From Isoperla grammatica (lineage: Eukaryota > Arthropoda > Insecta > Plecoptera > Perlodidae): a stretch of 64,000 nucleotides of DNA. Location: NCBI GenBank assembly GCA_945910005.1, contig OX246747.1, positions 7,837,966-7,901,965 of the forward strand. The letters are read 5' to 3'. The position numbers and the translations under genes are program-made. Below the pieces are notes generated by a model, which was given only the letters and a program-made list of their open reading frames with translations, was not told where the DNA came from and ran no database searches. Below, piece after piece: positions 20,790 to 31,089 of this stretch; the first letter of the stretch is position 1, and each line of letters begins with the position of its first letter.

Positions 20790-20962
20790 CCCCGTTAAAC
20801 TTACTAATGCAAATCCATACATTCGGACTGATTTTCATCCTCCGTAGCAGGTTCCTATGGAACGATTCCACGTTGTTATTGGTTCTTCTCTGCAGCCCGT
20901 GTACGGATAGCCGATCAGTGCGCACGATACCATCTAGTATCGGCGCACCTACCTACATAAAA
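20790..20962 (-). pseudogene. Transposase C-terminal fragment (MULE/ISXO2-like pattern)
   Basis: The minus strand reads DGIVRTDRLSVHGLQRRTNN then NNVESFHRNLLRRMKISPNV. The RTNN..VExFHRxL..(H)PNVW signature is typical of the C-terminal part of invertebrate MULE-like or ISXO2-like DDE transposases. Only about 55 codons are visible and upstream domains are absent. Confidence 0.45.
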
Positions 20963-20965
20963 CAT

Positions 20966-21230
20966 CCAACAATCCCCGGGCAGCTGAGTTGGGACTATCC
21001 GCAATCAGATGTATCGTATATAAATCATAATCTACTGAATCCTTTGTTCTATGTTTTTTCCGTTTGCCAGTACAAAGCAAGAAATAATACCGTTAAACCA
21101 AAAGATGAATACTAGAACGATTGATATAGTAGATTTCCATTTTTAAAGTAGGTCTACAATTTTCTGACCACATCTTATTAAACATCAAAACTAAAATGCG
21201 GATGGAACCGCCATAAAGTGATTAATAAGA
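20966..21230. other. No recognised feature
   Basis: No coding pattern or shared repeat was seen. Confidence 0.4.
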
Positions 21231-21231
21231 A

Positions 21232-21420
21232 TGCCTAATGAAGGCGTCGGAAGTATTCAATGATGGCTCTTTGAACAGCAGCGTTACCTCCCTGGTCGGG
21301 AACATTGATGGGTAGGCCTACATCGTCGTGATGTTCGTCTATTAGAGGCGCCTCTGGCTCAAGGGGCGGCTCTGGTTCATTTATATTGACGGCCAGATTG
21401 GGCCTACGCGCTAGGCCTAC
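21232..21420 (-). pseudogene. HARBI1-like transposase C-terminus
   Basis: Minus-strand open frame LAVNINEPEPPLEPEAPLID.. ending AAVQRAIIEYFRRLH and a stop. An acidic/proline stretch after NIAVxxN, followed by G..VQRxIIExYF, is the usual HARBI1 C-terminus. The same layout is seen at 28302 and 60348. The catalytic part is missing. Confidence 0.55.
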
Positions 21421-22030
21421 CCCATTTCTTTCTCTCTAGGCTCAAAACTTGTAAAAAATAATACATGTATGTATTAATACAGTGTATATTTCCTACCCTC
21501 TGTCGTTGGCTGCTCAATGTGCAGCCGTGGACAATCTGGAACATTGGTTACAGACAAATTTGAAGCACCAGTCGAGTTTGGCAGGTGTTCTACGAATGTC
21601 TTTTCTTTCTATCTAGTACAAGGTGTTCTTCAAAAACCTGCAGTCCGATACCAATTCTAGCTTTAAATATATGTATGTATGTATGCAAGGAAGTTTGTTT
21701 TGAAGGCCGAATGAACATGTAGGTAGGCGACATTTGGTATAATCGTTATTGATGGTATACAATTACTTTCGAGTAGAAACATGCATACTAATACTGTCGA
21801 AATTGTAACCGTTGTCTTTTGCCTTTTCAAGTTGAGAAAACAGATTCTTAGAAATATCAGCTGTGCATATTGTAGATATATTTAGGTGAACCTCGTCACG
21901 ACGCAGCGTATCATGGGATGTTTTTAACTCATTCAAGGGAGCATTTCTTAGCGAGTTATCTACAGAATGAATGTATTAAAGTAATCCTGTCACTGCTGCA
22001 GGGAGATGGTCTGTAGGCAAGACATATTTT
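21421..22030. other. No recognised feature
   Basis: Intergenic AT-rich sequence with a TATG microsatellite near 21668. No coding or repeat match was seen. Confidence 0.4.
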
Positions 22031-22032
22031 TC

Positions 22033-23650
22033 TTACTTTTGATTGTGACTTTCTAGTCTATTGTTAGTGTTATTTCCAAGATAAGCTTTTCCCAATTTGT
22101 TTTTCGCGTAAGTTGCCCATCGGTCCCGGTGGTAATCCCAGTTTTCCAGTAAATACTCATGTGATGAAGGCGGAGCAATGTTTTTGAATTCATCAAGATG
22201 TTCGTAAAGTTCTTGACTATCACTGTTCAACAGCTGCTGTTGCATATTCTTAAATAGTAATTTGTTAGTTGCCCAACAACCATGTAATGAATGACCTTAC
22301 ACGCTCTTTGAATACTTTCAATACATGGAATATGCAGTAGAGAATTTGACATTTAGGGAGACAACGACCAACAACTTTAAACTCAACCTGACACTTGTCC
22401 ATTCACAACACATCACATTCATTTACTGATAGATTTAATCCCAAAAACTTGTCAAAAGCCCTTCCTATCATAAGTTCTGTTTCAGCCCTGACAAACAAAT
22501 AAGCGATTAGACGCCCTTTCTGGTTTCCATCTTCACACATTACTATACATACTACACTTTACTACACATAACATTACTACACATTACTTCATTACTACAT
22601 GAAGGATACCCTTCAATATTTTAACACTTTTAACACTTTAATATTTTAACACTTTTTTTTTTATTTTGACATTTTTACGCCTTATTCCATAAACCACACG
22701 ACTTATATAACCGATTGTGAGTGAGTGTTGCTCAAAATCAAGGGGAAGAAAATAACCCGGTGAAAACCCAGTTACGCTAGGCCTAGGCCTATCCTAGATC
22801 GTGATTTCTCGAACACACCAAGCCCGTCTGGGCCGGGGAAGAATAGGCCCAGAGTGACTCTGCTAGTCGTAAGAGGCGACAAAAAGAGACCCTGTCCCTT
22901 CCCTCCCACTGTCCCACTGAATATTTCTCCTCCCACCGTAAGACGTTAAGCCCAAATATCAATCAATCTTGGCCCTGCCCACCCATGATGCTGCCCACCC
23001 TTGCTGGACTCCCGTATGACGACCCACGCGACGTACAATGGATCTGATTCGGCTGTGGCTTTATTATTCATCATCATCTTTCTCATCTTCATTATCACCC
23101 GCTCATCGTCTCGATTAGCCATCGTTGCATAAATATGAGACATTAAGCCCCATTAATCAATCATCATCTCTGTACATATTTCGAAGTTTTTTTACCGTTG
23201 TTCGTCTCAACAAATTCTTTGACTTCTTTGGTACCCACATTATATGATAATAATTCTGAAACAGCTTCACTCTCTTGGTCATTAATATGTCTATTACTAG
23301 GGTAGAGTTCCATTACATCAGGCCCAGTTAGATGGTTGTGGACATCAGTTATGCTTTTCCCTACATAGCCATTCCGTCGTTTGTAAAACCTTACATCTAC
23401 AAACACATCACACCCTCGTGCATAGTATTCTTGGTCCGGGCGGATGTCCTTAACAGTCATCTTAGGTGCACCACGATGTTTGCATGCAAATACAACATTA
23501 TCATAAGGAAAGACTTAGATGGGATGATAAAACTCTTTGCCCAATCATTAAATGCCTCAAGAAATTCTGAATATGAAGAATAAAAACATCCAACAACCAT
23601 CTTTTCTGGAGTAACGCCTCCTACCTGAGTACAGATTAGACCAAGGTCAT
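22033..23650 (-). pseudogene. MULE/ZSWIM-like transposase, split by a SINE
   Basis: Minus-strand blocks in order: SEFLEAFNDWAKSFIIPSKS with a nearby zinc-binding-like CKHRGAPKM (23590-23460); the HNHLTGPDVMELYPSNRHIN block (23460-23164); a transposase-core relic with CLPKCQILLHIPCIESIQRA (about 22400-22300); and NTNNRLESHNQK (22245-22033). This order (FAR1-like zinc region, HNH.., LxxFHxLxxxK core, TNNRLESxNQK) is what I know from ZSWIM-type MULE transposases. An H2-head SINE occupies 22823-23163. Stops and frameshifts are present in the core. Confidence 0.55.
22823..23163 (+). mobile_element. SINE-like element, H2 head, tail A, with a nested tail-only insertion
   Basis: The head starts CCCGTCTGGGCCGGGGAAGA, contains CTGCTAGTCGTAAGAGGCGA, and ends in ..GTTAAGCCCCATTAATC. 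At about 22938-22967 a ~31-bp piece of a tail-B element (GTAAGACGTTAAGCCCAAAT then ATCAATCAATC) is inserted in the body between CCTCCCAC and TTGGCCC. A small duplication (GCCCACCC) follows. Confidence 0.85.
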
Positions 23651-23734
23651 CTGCAACATAAATTTCTTGGTTCCTGATCTGGTTGTGGTGAAAGATCGTC
23701 TTTCCTTCTTCAATGAGACACTCGCCTGCAGATC

Positions 23735-23975
23735 GACCCCAGGAGCTCTTGCCTTGGGGGGACGTACCTTACAGGGGCGTACCTGGGTATCGAACCCAGG
23801 TCGACTTGCCTTGGAGGGACGTACCTTACAGGGGCGTACCTGGGTCGCGAACCCAAGTGGACTTGCCTTGGGGGGACGTACCTTACAGGGGCGTACCTGG
23901 GTCGCAAACCCAAGTGGACTTGCCTTGGGGGGACGTACCTTACAGGGGCGTACCTGGGGATCAAACCCAGATCCT
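23735..23975. repeat. 57-bp tandem repeat with a B-box-like palindrome
   Basis: About four 57-bp units (GCCTTGGGGGGACGTACCTT / ACAGGGGCGTACCTGGG). Each contains a short palindrome, ACCTGGGTATCGAACCCAGGT or a variant, whose minus strand reads GGGTTCGATACCC, close to the tRNA B box GGTTCGANNCC. A related palindrome lies at 24109-24129. There is no complete cloverleaf. Confidence 0.75.
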
Positions 23976-24597
23976 AACCCTACTTCCTGCGAGCAACAAC
24001 CTGCCAAGTATGTTGTGCTGGGAGAGTTGTAGGTTCGACGACAGGCGTGGTGGGAGGTGTCATGGAATGTGTGGTGGGAGGTGCGGGGAGACGCGTGGAG
24101 AGAGTCGGTACCTGGGGATCGACCCCAGGTGGACATGCCAGAAGTGGATGGAAATGGAAGCCTGGTGGTGGCCGGACTGTTGGGAATGGGAAAATAACCA
24201 TGGAGGGGGTTGTATTAGTGGTTGTGGTGTTATGTTCTTACCTCGGGTGAGCCCCCACGTTGGGTCAAACACTCAAGGTGAACATGTTTGTGTTGTGGCT
24301 GTGTGCTGCAGTGTTGGCTGTGGTATTGCAACTCGCGACTGCCCTCCATCGTTCTGCTAGTGGGTGCTCGTAGGGTGGGGCGGCGCTGGCAGGGCAACTC
24401 GCGCCCGTCTTCCACCTGCAGGCCTCAAGGGTGGGAAATCATCCTTCAGCTGCTGGTTCGGCATTGGATGGCACGTCATAGGCACGGCAGTCCGCGCCTT
24501 TCGTCCATGCACAGGCAGCTTCGAGGGTGGGAAATCGTTCTTTGGCTTCTCCTTGCAGCTAGACTCCGTGTGCTTCGTGACAGGACTCTCTAGAGCT

Positions 24598-24822
24598 TAA
24601 AACACACCAGTAGCCAACGAACGGCTGCCTAGCGGGCTCAAGTGGAGGCCACCCCACTTCACGGACGCTCTACAACCGTAGAACAGAGACCACAGGTCCA
24701 CAAAACTCACACCGTCAGCCGTGCACATCCCTCGCAGCAAGATATTCACTTCCACGGCAACGGCATTTGCGCGACGAAGCTCCTTGTCTTGACAGGAGAG
24801 CTTGTGGTTATGAGTATTACTT
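24598..24822 (-). pseudogene. SGNH/GDSL-hydrolase-like C-terminal fragment
   Basis: Open minus-strand frame HNHKLSCQDKELRRANAVAV..GVSFVDLWSLF..WGGLHLSPLGSRSLATGVF and a stop. The LHLSPLG block matches the catalytic-His block V (DxxHLSxxG) of SGNH hydrolases, with Gly-Gly in place of the usual Asp-Gly. It is homologous to 12044-12170, where the sequence breaks before this block. Confidence 0.55.
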
Positions 24823-24889
24823 TCTACAAATGTGTCCAGCTCGTCTAGGAAACGTTCTTTGCTATTACTTGGCGGTCTATATACCGCAA

Positions 24890-25125
24890 GTACACAAAAC
24901 TACTAAAAAAAACTACTGAAAACTTTTGTGAAGTGAATTTGGAAAACTTTTGAGAAGTTTTTAGTAGTTGTACTACACAAAAGTTTTCAGTAGTTACTTC
25001 ACAAAAGTTATCAGTAGTTCACTTCACAGAAGTTTTCAGTAGTGAACTAAACAGAAGTTTTAAGAAGTTAAACTACACAGAAGTTTTAAGGAGTAAAACT
25101 TCACAGAAGTTTGTTTGTATAGCAG
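24890..25125. repeat. Degenerate ~25-bp minisatellite
   Basis: About eight diverged units around CACAGAAGTTTTCAGTAGTT. Earlier units read in the opposite sense (AACTACTGAAAACTTTTGTG), so the array contains an inversion near 24965. Confidence 0.65.
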
Positions 25126-25430
25126 GCCTGCCAGTAGTTACTTGTCTCCAACTGTAAAATAAGCCCACAGCAGGAAAAAAAATTAAGCCTACATTTTTAT
25201 TAATCAATGATTAAACCTAGGCTACAATTACTAAACATATGTGTATGGCATTTTTTAGGTTAAGTACCCATTGGTGTAAGAGTAGGCCTACATATTGTTT
25301 ATTCACTGATTCGATTTTATATTAATTTTTTATGACGAAGTTTAGCCTTTCCTTAGATTTGTATACTGAAATTAAATATTTTTTATCACGTAATGAGAAC
25401 TTTTATTTGTTATTTCTCAGGGTCACTCCA

Positions 25431-25564
25431 TCAATCTGTAGCATATGTTTCCTCCATTTGTGTAGCATCTTTGGTGTCCTTTTTCTTTGATACATTATTT
25501 AGCTTCTGCTTGATCGTCTTTAGCACATCGTCTTCGGTAACACCATACTTTTTTATGATGTAAC
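25431..25564 (-). CDS. BEN-domain gene, last exon
   Basis: Acceptor TTTTTATAG|GTTACATC at 25564; the frame runs GYIIKKYGVTEDDVLKTIKQ then KLNNVSKKKD and ends at TGA (25431). It joins in phase to the donor of the exon at 26294-26510 (..ATCGTCG|GTGAGT + GTTACATC), giving AIVGYI across the junction. Together they cover the second half of a BEN domain, a DNA/chromatin-binding fold. A tail-B SINE fragment lies in the intron. Confidence 0.55.
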
Positions 25565-25669
25565 CTATAAAAAGAAAACTGTGTTTTTTACACTTTCAAC
25601 ATGGCCTCCTATGCTGTTCTTAACTGCCTTCGAATTGTTAATGGCCTGTTATTTGCAGATATGCAATTG

Positions 25670-25802
25670 ATGACCCCGCCCTCCTACTTGCCTCTTTCCT
25701 CCATACAGCCCCCTATTGCATCTTCATCTATCACCCACTCATTGTCTCTATTAGCCTTGTTGCAAAAATATGAGACGTTAAGCCCAAATATCAATCATCA
25801 AT
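25670..25802 (+). mobile_element. 5'-truncated SINE-like fragment, tail B
   Basis: Begins in the body at CCCCGCCCTCCTACTTGCC and ends ..GAGACGTTAAGCCCAAATATCAATCATC. It lies in the intron between the two BEN exons. Confidence 0.8.
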
Positions 25803-26293
25803 CTCTCAAAAGTCGATCAAGCTTACTCAATATTATTATCATTGAGTGGTAACGAATGGTTAATGATAATTTTAGGGAACAATCGTGAAATATGCTGATC
25901 GATGCATTATATTGATAATTAATATCAATTAAAACAATATATTTAACTTTTACAGCCCAATGGCAATAGAAAACAATGGAGTGCAGCCAAAACCGACATA
26001 GATGGTGTAGTATGCTATATTTAAAAAAAATAGTTAATTGCGGTTGGCCTAATATGCCGGCCTCCCCGTGAGCGTAGGGAATATTACATTAGATGCGTTT
26101 TGGATACATTTTCAAAAACAATACAATTTGGTAATTGTTAATTATTTTGTTAATTGTGTTGGTAATTGCTTTAAAATTTAAATAGACCTTTACTGCGGGG
26201 CCTGTATATTTCCATGGATTCAGTTTTTTTGTCAGTTAAACACTAAACAAAAATTACCAAAATGGAAAATCCAAATGATTGTGTTGCACTCAC

Positions 26294-26510
26294 CGACGAT
26301 AGCTGAAACTCTTATTTGGTCCAATTTAGCCTTTGCATTGACCTGTCTTGCAAAATTTGTTGCGAGTCCCGTCAAGAAAGTTCGCCCCATTTCTTCTATA
26401 GTAAATACCACCCCCATTAGGTCACATGTCATTTTGGTCCAAGTCTTAGTGTTGCATTAAGCAATTTGTTCTTGGCCACAAACACCCCAGGTCCCAGGAG
26501 TGTCATAGTC
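26294..26510 (-). pseudogene. BEN-domain gene, penultimate exon (one frameshift)
   Basis: The minus strand reads LLGPGVFVAKNKLLNATLRL, then after a 1-nt frame change MTCDLMGVVFTIEEMGRTFL and NAKAKLDQIRVSAIV, ending at donor GTGAGT (26293). The order (LGxGVxV, RxLMxxVFTxEE, LDxxRxxAI) is the BEN-domain pattern. The frame change falls at CCAAAATG and could be a real mutation, a splice alternative or a sequencing error. If intact, the product would be a DNA-binding transcriptional regulator; BEN domains also occur in transposon-encoded proteins. Confidence 0.5.
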
Positions 26511-26530
26511 TGGAATTAACAGTAAACATT

Positions 26531-27540
26531 ATTAAAGGGTGCTATGTCAAATTATACATCAAACTGGAAAATCGTATGGTCTACTAAAATACCTATTGTA
26601 TAGATACCTATACAATTGCCAATAGCTGATGATAGTAAGGTTTAAGGGCGTGTGGCAAGCAAGCCAACAGGCTTTAACCTAAGCAAAACTACAATTTTAA
26701 AATCTCGTCACTAGAAAGCTAAAACAAGCATATACACACTAAATAAATATAAGGTAGGCTAATAAGGACAAGCTCCCGTGGTTAATGCTGATGTTGTTAG
26801 AATATTATTGGCCGTCTGAAAATTAATTTTTAACTGGATTTAATTGGTATGGTATCGTTTCTCCATTTACGTATTTAAATATGGAATTCAAAACGTACTA
26901 GCCTATATATCCTATATTTTTTTCTCGTATTGATACATGGTAATTTAATGGCATATACCTAGTTATAATCCTCGAGATTTAACTCATCCTATCTTTATTA
27001 TACCTAGGTTCGTTCCATACTAGTTACTACAAGTCATGGTTGCTATTGCCTGCGTGTAGCCTAGATTATGTATTGGTTAATAAAATTGTCTAATAATGTC
27101 TTACTGGATCGTTGGTCACACTTTTTTCAGTTCCTTCGACTTCAAAATCATGTTCATTAATATTGAAGATTGGTTGCTGGCAGGCTGGTCTTTAGTCATC
27201 AGATCACTTTCTATAACACGTAAAACAAATTATCATTTTATCATAAATCTAGAGTGGTGTAAATTTTCTCATCTCACACTAAAATAAAATTGCACTTTTT
27301 GAAGTTAAGTGCATAGGCAACATTGAACAATGGCGTAACTTACTAAGGGCTGGTATTACAATCTCTTGCTAAATGTTACTGATACTATCATCTGTATATC
27401 GTTATCTTCCCGATAATGCACTGCGCTGTATTATGAGCAACTAGCAGCAACTACAAACATCCCGATAGTTATCAAGTGGTTTCGTCGCGGGTATTTGCTG
27501 TTGGCTGCACTGCCCCTATTGTTGTTCTATCGTGGCGCTG
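26531..27540. other. No recognised feature
   Basis: AT-rich sequence with several short frames. I see no family match or shared repeat. It could hold upstream BEN-gene introns. Confidence 0.4.
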
Positions 27541-27561
27541 GTGGCGCTATCGTTTTGGAAA

Positions 27562-27695
27562 ATGGCGGACAAGAAAAAGCGCTCGCGAGCAACCAATTTT
27601 TCGGCGGAAGATACTCACACACTTGTAGATCTCGTAATGAAATATTCAAAAGTTTTAGAAGAAAGAGAACGGACGACGTGATATGGCGAGATAAA
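27562..27695 (+). pseudogene. Myb/SANT-like DNA-binding domain, first exon
   Basis: ATG at 27562 opens MADKKKRSRATNFSAEDTHT then LVDLVMKYSKVLEERER. After a frame change it reads RTDDVIWRDK up to a perfect donor AAA|GTAAGT at 27696. The NFS.EE..LV.LV..Y..VLE...TD...W..K pattern is the Myb/SANT-like domain of MSANTD proteins, which Harbinger elements also encode as a partner of the HARBI1 nuclease. HARBI1 and THAP exons follow within 1.7 kb on the opposite strand. The internal frame change makes this copy defective unless it is a sequence error. Confidence 0.5.
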
Positions 27696-27981
27696 GTAAG
27701 TATGATTTGATACATCCAACGTAATGTTACCTATCTACTTTCTCATATAGGCTAAGCTGTGTTCCTTCTATACCTTTTCCCTCACTTGAACATGCTTATT
27801 GTTGTTCTGAGCTCCAATTTACTTTAACATTTGGGTAGATAGCCTACAGTATTACCTAGTTTTCTTTTTTTCTCACTTTTTCATAAATAAATAAATGTCA
27901 GTCCAGCCTAGTAGCACTTTTCATTTTATCTTTATTTTTGTACGATGTCATGGTGAAATAAATTTTACAAATGAACAGCAA

Positions 27982-28283
27982 AGGACTGCTACCTTATCGC
28001 GGTGGGCAGGTTTGCGTGCTTTGTTGATCCCGAGAGCTATGCCAGCGGAAGCGTATGCTTCTGGTAGGGCACACCCTGGCCGGACTGGTCGAGGAGGAGA
28101 AGTCAGACGAAGTGCAGTCCAAACCCCAATCCCCTTTTCCTCCCTTTCCCCTTTCCTCACGCTCCCTCCTACTTGCCCCTTTCCTCCAAACAGCCCCATA
28201 TTTCATCTTCATGTATCACCCACTCATTGTCTCGATTAGCTTCGTTGCAAAAATATGAGACGTTAAGCCCAAATAATCAAATC
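27982..28283 (+). mobile_element. SINE-like element, H1 head 5'-truncated, tail B
   Basis: Starts at AGGACTGCTACC, lacking the first ~8 bases (the 5' arm of the head stem), and ends ..TTAAGCCCAAATAATCAAATC. AACAGCAA occurs at 27974-27981 and 28284-28291, an 8-bp flanking duplication. Confidence 0.85.
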
Positions 28284-28301
28284 AACAGCAAGTGTTTTTA
28301 A

Positions 28302-28909
28302 TTATTGTACAATCTGTTGCGCCCTGTAGACTTCATAAAGTAGGTTTCGGCAGTAATCTATATATGCATGTTGAACTGGCGCATTACTCTGCACAGCAAC
28401 GTCTTGCTGTGCAAGTTGGTCACCTTCAATATCCACCTCTGGAAGCTCTGGGTTATGAGGAGGCTCATCTTCGTTCATATCAACGGCAATATTGTGAAGT
28501 ACTGCACATGCTACGATAATCGCTTGGACATGCTCTACTGATAAGCGTAGACCGAGTGACAGTGCAGGAAATCTCCGTTTCCATACGCCATATAATCTTT
28601 CTACTGCATTTCTAGTACGAATCCGTGCTTCGTTGTACAAATGCTCTTCAGGTCGTGCTGGGTTGCGTAATGGGGTTAACAGGTATGGTTGAAGAGTATA
28701 GCCAGAATCGCCCAGAATCACGGAATCTCAAAATTCCCCCATTTCCAGCCTAGCTTTAATACTTGAATTATTAAATATATTTAAATCGTGGGCTGACCCT
28801 GGCCTCCTTGCCACTATGTCCATTATTTTCATTTTGTGATCACAGAGGGTTTGGACGTTGAACGAGAACCAACCTTTCCTGTTTCGAAAAACCTCTGCAT
28901 TGTTTCCTC
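28302..28909 (-). pseudogene. HARBI1-like transposase exon, one stop
   Basis: From acceptor TTTACATTTCAG (28911) the minus strand reads RNRKGWFSFNVQTLCDHKMK, then MDIVARRPGSAHDLNIFNNS, then a single in-frame stop, then VILGDSGYTLQPYLLTPL and VERLYGVWKRRFPALSLGLR with AVLHNIAVDMNEDEPP. These are the DDE-region blocks of HARBI1/PIF transposases in the usual order (SxHDxxIFxxS, LGDSGY, ERxxGxxKxRFP, AxVLHN). The TGA near 28730 lies in the linker before GDSGY. It is the best preserved of the five copies here. Confidence 0.75.
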
Positions 28910-29074
28910 CTGAAATGTAAACACGACCGATTTGCAGTTAGGGCCTAAATTTGGTCAAGCCCACTAAACAAGTATTTGTACATAAAGCAAGACGAATACA
29001 AAATGTAACTGATGCATGGTTTGCTAAATCCTCCACCTCCGTGTCTTTTAATATCTGGTCATGCAACAACTTAC

Positions 29075-29332
29075 CATCCAATGTAGGAACTGCATTCCAG
29101 TTCAATTTGTATGGCAACCACGCCTCGCGAAGGAGTCTGCTGTAAAATGTTTCTGACAGACAGAAAACAAACCAACTAATTGAGCATTGGTTAACAACAA
29201 ATGTGCGTCATTGTTGCAATTAACAACCCAGGAGTTACGCCGTTCAGTGTTCTTAGGAAAATTGAAAAACTTCAGTTCTGGAAACGCCTTTTTATTATTT
29301 CCACACTTCCCGTACGAACACTTCACTGGCAC
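29075..29332 (-). pseudogene. THAP zinc-finger domain, first exon
   Basis: ATG at 29332 opens MPVKCSYGKCGNNKKAFPEL.., FFNFPKNTERRNSWVVNC and VCQKHFTADSF, the C2CH pattern (CxxxxC..CxxH) of THAP DNA-binding domains with P, W and F at expected positions. After a small frame change the sequence reads WLPYKLNWNAVPTL, the AVPT box, up to donor GATG|GTAAGT at 29075. THAP domains occur in P-element, ISL2EU and Harbinger-related proteins and in host factors. The frame change near 29120 makes this copy defective or mis-sequenced. Confidence 0.65.
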
Positions 29333-29339
29333 ATCTTGA

Positions 29340-29770
29340 GAAATTCTTTAATTAAAAAGTGTAGTTAAACACACGCACACTATCACTAGACACCTTACCT
29401 AGCACTTGAAGGCACTCGGGCGGCCTCTTGTTCTTTATGTTCGTACCTTTGAGGTTACAACAAATCTAAACACTAGACCGAACGAAAAAGCAAATAACTG
29501 CACCGGTGACGCACGCGCCAATGAACGTGTACGTAGACCTTGTAAGCCACTGCGGGCGCCGTCAACACCCGTGCGAGCATTGAGTTTGTTAGCTAACAAA
29601 CTCAATGGTAAGACACAACTTAGAGCATTCAGTGTGTAGAGCTTGCCAAACCGCAGTGCGTTGTTGATTCAGATTTTCAATTTTAAAGCCCATTCTTGAG
29701 ATATAATCTAAAAATGAAAATTTTGTGCGGTTTTAGACGTAGAGTTATCTTTCCCTGTTAAGCCCCTATT
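29340..29770. other. No gene seen; partial dispersed repeat
   Basis: Segment 29665-29765 resembles 51606-51690 (TTGAGATATAAT.., GCGGTTTTxGACGTAGAG). Otherwise nothing was recognised. A short inverted repeat, TTGAGTTTGTTAGC/GCTAACAAACTCAA, lies at 29579-29606. Confidence 0.45.
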
Positions 29771-29771
29771 A

Positions 29772-30080
29772 AGGGACTGCTACCTTATCGTGGTGGGCAG
29801 GTTTGCGTGCTTTTGTGATCCCGAGAGCTATGCCGGCGGAATCGTATGCTTCTGGTAGGGCCACCCTAGCCGGACTGGTCGAGGAGGAGAAGTCAGACGA
29901 AGTGCAGTCCACACCCCAATCCCCTTTCCTCCCCTTTCTTCTTTCCTCACCCCGCCCTCCTACTTGTCCCCTATTTCATCTTCATTATCACCCACTCATC
30001 GTCTTGATTAGCCTAGTTGCAAAAATATAAGACGTTAAGCCCAAATATCCTATCCTAAGCCCCCATTAATCAATTAATCA
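29772..30080 (+). mobile_element. SINE-like element, H1 head 5'-truncated, tail B plus a tail-A remnant
   Basis: Starts AGGGACTGCTACC, without the CCTGCCC arm. The B tail ends ..TTAAGCCCAAATATCC, then TAAGCCCCCATTAATCAATT follows, a second tail of type A. Confidence 0.82.
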
Positions 30081-30670
30081 ATGTTCTTTGCAGTCCATAT
30101 GTGACTCCCACAGCGACCACTTCACTTTCACTACTTCATCTTGATACAATATCGCTCGCATCTTTGCATATGAAAAACTGATACCCCAAAAAAACAGTTT
30201 TCGTCGTTAGGAAACAGAAAAACACAATATTTATCACCATCGAACAACATGATGCTTCGAACGGTTGGAACTAACCTCACGGCTCACTTGACCATGCTTG
30301 ACGACTCTAGAGTGTGCGTAGGCGCAACAAGTGGCCGCCCTAAAGTAAAATTACATCAGTATCTGGGCTTCTGACAATATTATTGTAGTAGTAGTGGTGT
30401 ATATTTATTTAGCTTTCGCTTATTTACATAACATATTTACATACAATGTTATGGGTACAGAAAAACATAGAAAATACAATTGTGCCATTACAAATTAAAA
30501 TATATCATAGATAAAAATTTAAAAAAATATAATAAACTTAAACGTAATAATACATGACAGAGATTTGGGCGATTGTTTACAAGTACTTACAGCGTGCTGA
30601 CAATGACGGATGACCTTTGTATCGGCTTCTTGTGACGAGGTTTGAGATAGCAGTGACACCATCTAGAACC
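30081..30670. other. No recognised gene
   Basis: AT-rich; no recognisable coding or shared repeat. Confidence 0.4.
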
Positions 30671-30674
30671 GTAC

Positions 30675-30870
30675 TTATGTCTTCTCATACCACGAACAGT
30701 TTTTAATGCAATAGTCGGTCCATAGTGATAAGATAAATTTGATGACTTGTATCTTGTTGTCCGAATTTTTAAAGAAATGATTTTTCCAATCTCGAGGTAT
30801 GTTTGTCATTTGCCATGTTGTTAGATACTTTTTTGCTTGGCCTAGTTTCATTCTTTCGACCATTTTGATC
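30675..30870 (-). CDS. Unrecognised coding fragment
   Basis: About 64 residues, MVERMKLGQAKKYLTTWQMT then NIPRDWKNHFFKNSDNKIQV and a hydrophobic helix with W. The xxxP..W..F..N..NK..L..F pattern recurs, as I recall, in uncharacterised animal proteins of possible mobile-element origin. I do not assign a function. Confidence 0.3.
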
Positions 30871-31089
30871 GAAGCATTAAGTAGTAGTGAGAGTAAAACT
30901 AAGTCTTGTTAGCGTCGTCCTCTTCAGTTTTCGTGCTGTTAAGTTTCTCAAGTGATTGACTCTGGCACGGCGTGGAAGCTGCTGGCTGACGCGCGGTCCG
31001 TTCCTTGAAGGTTCCAAGACCTCGTGGTAAAACGGTTTCCCCGATCACGATGGTGAACCGCGGTGAACCTCACAGGTCGGTAGCTGGGA

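Noticed and set aside
23751..23970. tRNA genes suggested by B-box-like palindromes
   Set aside because: No A box, acceptor stem or anticodon arm at the required spacing.
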